A stretch of DNA of 64,000 nt from Apostichopus japonicus. Its lineage: Eukaryota > Echinodermata > Holothuroidea > Aspidochirotida > Stichopodidae. Within the stretch, counting starts at the first letter, position 1. Each line of letters starts with the position of its first letter. Of the stretch, positions 62,147-64,000 are shown in pieces. Made by a program: the position numbers and the translations under genes. The stretch spans positions 29,888,001 to 29,952,000 of the forward strand of contig NC_092568.1 in assembly GCF_037975245.1 (NCBI RefSeq), given 5' to 3'. Below the pieces are notes generated by a model. It saw only the letters and a program-made list of their open reading frames with translations. It ran no database searches and had not been told where the DNA came from.

Positions 62147-64000
62147 GGAGTTTTAGTCGGTATCTCTTGATCGCAATAGAATTTTTATTTTATTTAACAT
62201 TGATCCTTTTTTTATATTTAGTTTTGTTTCCCATTTAACTATTACCATTTTCTATTTAATATAGAATATGGTAACTAAAATATGTAAAAAAAAACTGTAA
62301 TAGAAATCCCTTTATATTACTGTGTCATTTTGTTAACGAGGGAAAAATTTGAGAAAATGTATTTTGCCAAAGAAACAACGACAACAACAATTTTTTTCCT
62401 ACTTTTTTCTCTCGCTGCCAATACAAACAATGAAAATGAAGTGAGAGTTGTTTGTATTTGAAGGTGCCTGTTATTGATCATATATACTGAAGTGTCAAAT
62501 TTGGTGAATTTTGTTACACCTTGTAAGTATTTGGTATGAAGTTTAGTAAATGTGCTGTTAATATTTCGCGGATCTATCCAACTGCAGGTTTACTTTTCTG
62601 CAGTTGAGAAAATTCAAAACTAATTTGGTTTTCCTCCTCAGAAGTTGAATTGTGACAGTTACAGGTGATGGGAAACTCTTTTATTTTCTTTGGCGAGAAT
62701 TTGTAAGATTAAATAGCAAGTTGTTAATAACATTATCTTTACATATTAATGCGTGTATTCAACAGTTATTTGCTATAAGGAAATATTAAAATTCTCGCAA
62801 GTTTCTTGAAGAATATATAAATTGGTTTCTATTTCATAAACAAGATCCACATGAAGTTTGACTTATATATATTATTGTGCAAGTAACTTGTTTTGTCGAC
62901 TAAAGTAGTTACACTTTATAAGCTTTAAAAGCTTAAAAAGGAGATCGAATAATTCACCAACAAGAAAAAAGTTTATTTTAATTTGGCAGATATTCAAGCT
63001 TTATAAGATAATAAGATCGTATTTAATATTAATATTCGTTTGTCTTGTATATAAGCATATTGAATTAATATGAAATTAAAAACAAAAGCCAAACAATGCT
63101 ACATAAAATAGGCGTGATATAGAGAATGGAAATAAAGGAACAAAGTGTAAAAAAGTAATTCATGAACATAAAACTTTGCAAATTATTTCTTTCTGTCAAG
63201 TTGTGTCCAGGTATAAAGTAATTCTTTAGTTATTTAAGTAAAGACTAAATATATTAAAATTGTTAATATTAAAAGACAAGGACCAATTATCAATTAATCG
63301 ATTCATCAAATTATTAATATTCTATTGAATGTATCTGTGTTTCTATTACTCGGAAGGAAAAAAGACATAGGGCCTGTGAAAAGTAAAAAATAAAGCAAAT
63401 TATTAAGCTATTTCTATGAGAAACATATGGGCTACACATTTTGTGTTTAAGTAACTTTAAATATTTTGTATCAACATTGTCTCGGAAAGTTAATAAACCA
63501 TATATTTTATCGATAAGTCATATATAACCGTATATATCAGACTATAGAAGTGAGGATCACTTTTTATTTTATTTTATATTTCAAGAGAGCGAGATAGATT
63601 TGTTGCCTTATAGTTTTCTTAACATCGATAAAAGTGTGTATATAATGTGTTAGTCTAATATCAACTGACAAGATCCTGGCATTGTATAGTGATGCTTGTA
63701 TTGTACATATGGTGTATGTACAATTAATAGATACACGAAAATTAATTTGACACTATTATTTGTTTAGGCATGAAAACTAGCATTGAGAGGTAAAAAAAGA
63801 AGGAACTAATTGAGAAAGTAAAATGTGTATCTTTGATATACCAACGAATGCAAAGCGCTGAAAATATTCATTAAGTAATTTAAATGAAAGTATGTTGCAA
63901 ATTTGTGGTAATGGGGCAAAAACCAATAAATATCTGTTTCGATTTTGTTTGGTTAGTAAGGTTGGTCTTCGGCGACGGGTAGTGTACAGAATCGGCGCAG

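Larger units (their letters stand above)
58120..64000. other. No gene seen
   Basis: AT-rich, increasingly so after about 61.9 kb, where A+T dominates almost every line. It contains a G-rich tract (60381-60418), a nuclear-receptor-like direct repeat (60140-60176) and a short duplication (62070-62146). Open frames are short and unrecognised. Confidence 0.4.

Overview
This is eukaryotic (metazoan) DNA: AT-rich, with multi-kilobase introns, many mini- and microsatellites, hAT-type and LINE-type transposon remains, and one nuclear tRNA gene. No bacterial-style operon, rRNA or CRISPR array is visible. Protein and tRNA sequences are close to the general animal consensus. The repeat content suggests a marine invertebrate (an echinoderm or similar), but the species cannot be fixed from the sequence alone.

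Left end (1-6386): mostly non-coding. It has a ~22-bp minisatellite (320-527) and a non-autonomous hAT-like element (996-2076). That element has terminal inverted repeats and an 8-bp target-site duplication, and a second hAT-like element (1312-1709) is nested inside it.

Main gene (about 6387-29130, plus strand): the last seven coding exons of an EHBP1 (EH domain-binding protein 1) orthologue, rebuilt by following splice phase. They encode about 260 C-terminal residues: a variable linker, the complete coiled-coil bMERB domain (Rab binding) and a C-terminal CaaX prenylation motif (CCIQ). The N-terminal C2-like (NT-C2) and CH domains lie upstream of the window. All six introns are GT-AG and all phases agree. 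The last intron is crowded with minisatellites, and just after exon 6 it carries a decayed tandem copy of the second half of that exon. The last exon is open in two frames: one gives the CaaX ending, the other is the frame reached if exon 6 is skipped.

Middle and right (29.1-64 kb): no confidently recognised protein gene. Present are a homogeneous 63-bp satellite just downstream of the gene, a 28-bp minisatellite, AT and GAA microsatellites, a 5'-truncated LINE reverse-transcriptase fragment on the minus strand (41.77-42.5 kb), an 18-copy minisatellite at 52.4-52.7 kb, a tRNA-Leu(UAG) gene on the minus strand at 58.0-58.1 kb, and a DR3-type nuclear-receptor motif at 60.16 kb. A few short open segments with splice-like edges (31.1, 46.3, 47.3 kb) and one 153-codon minus-strand ORF (53.9-54.4 kb) are recorded at low confidence. 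I saw no novel biological system. The observations most worth testing are the dual-frame last exon and the exon-6 duplication.
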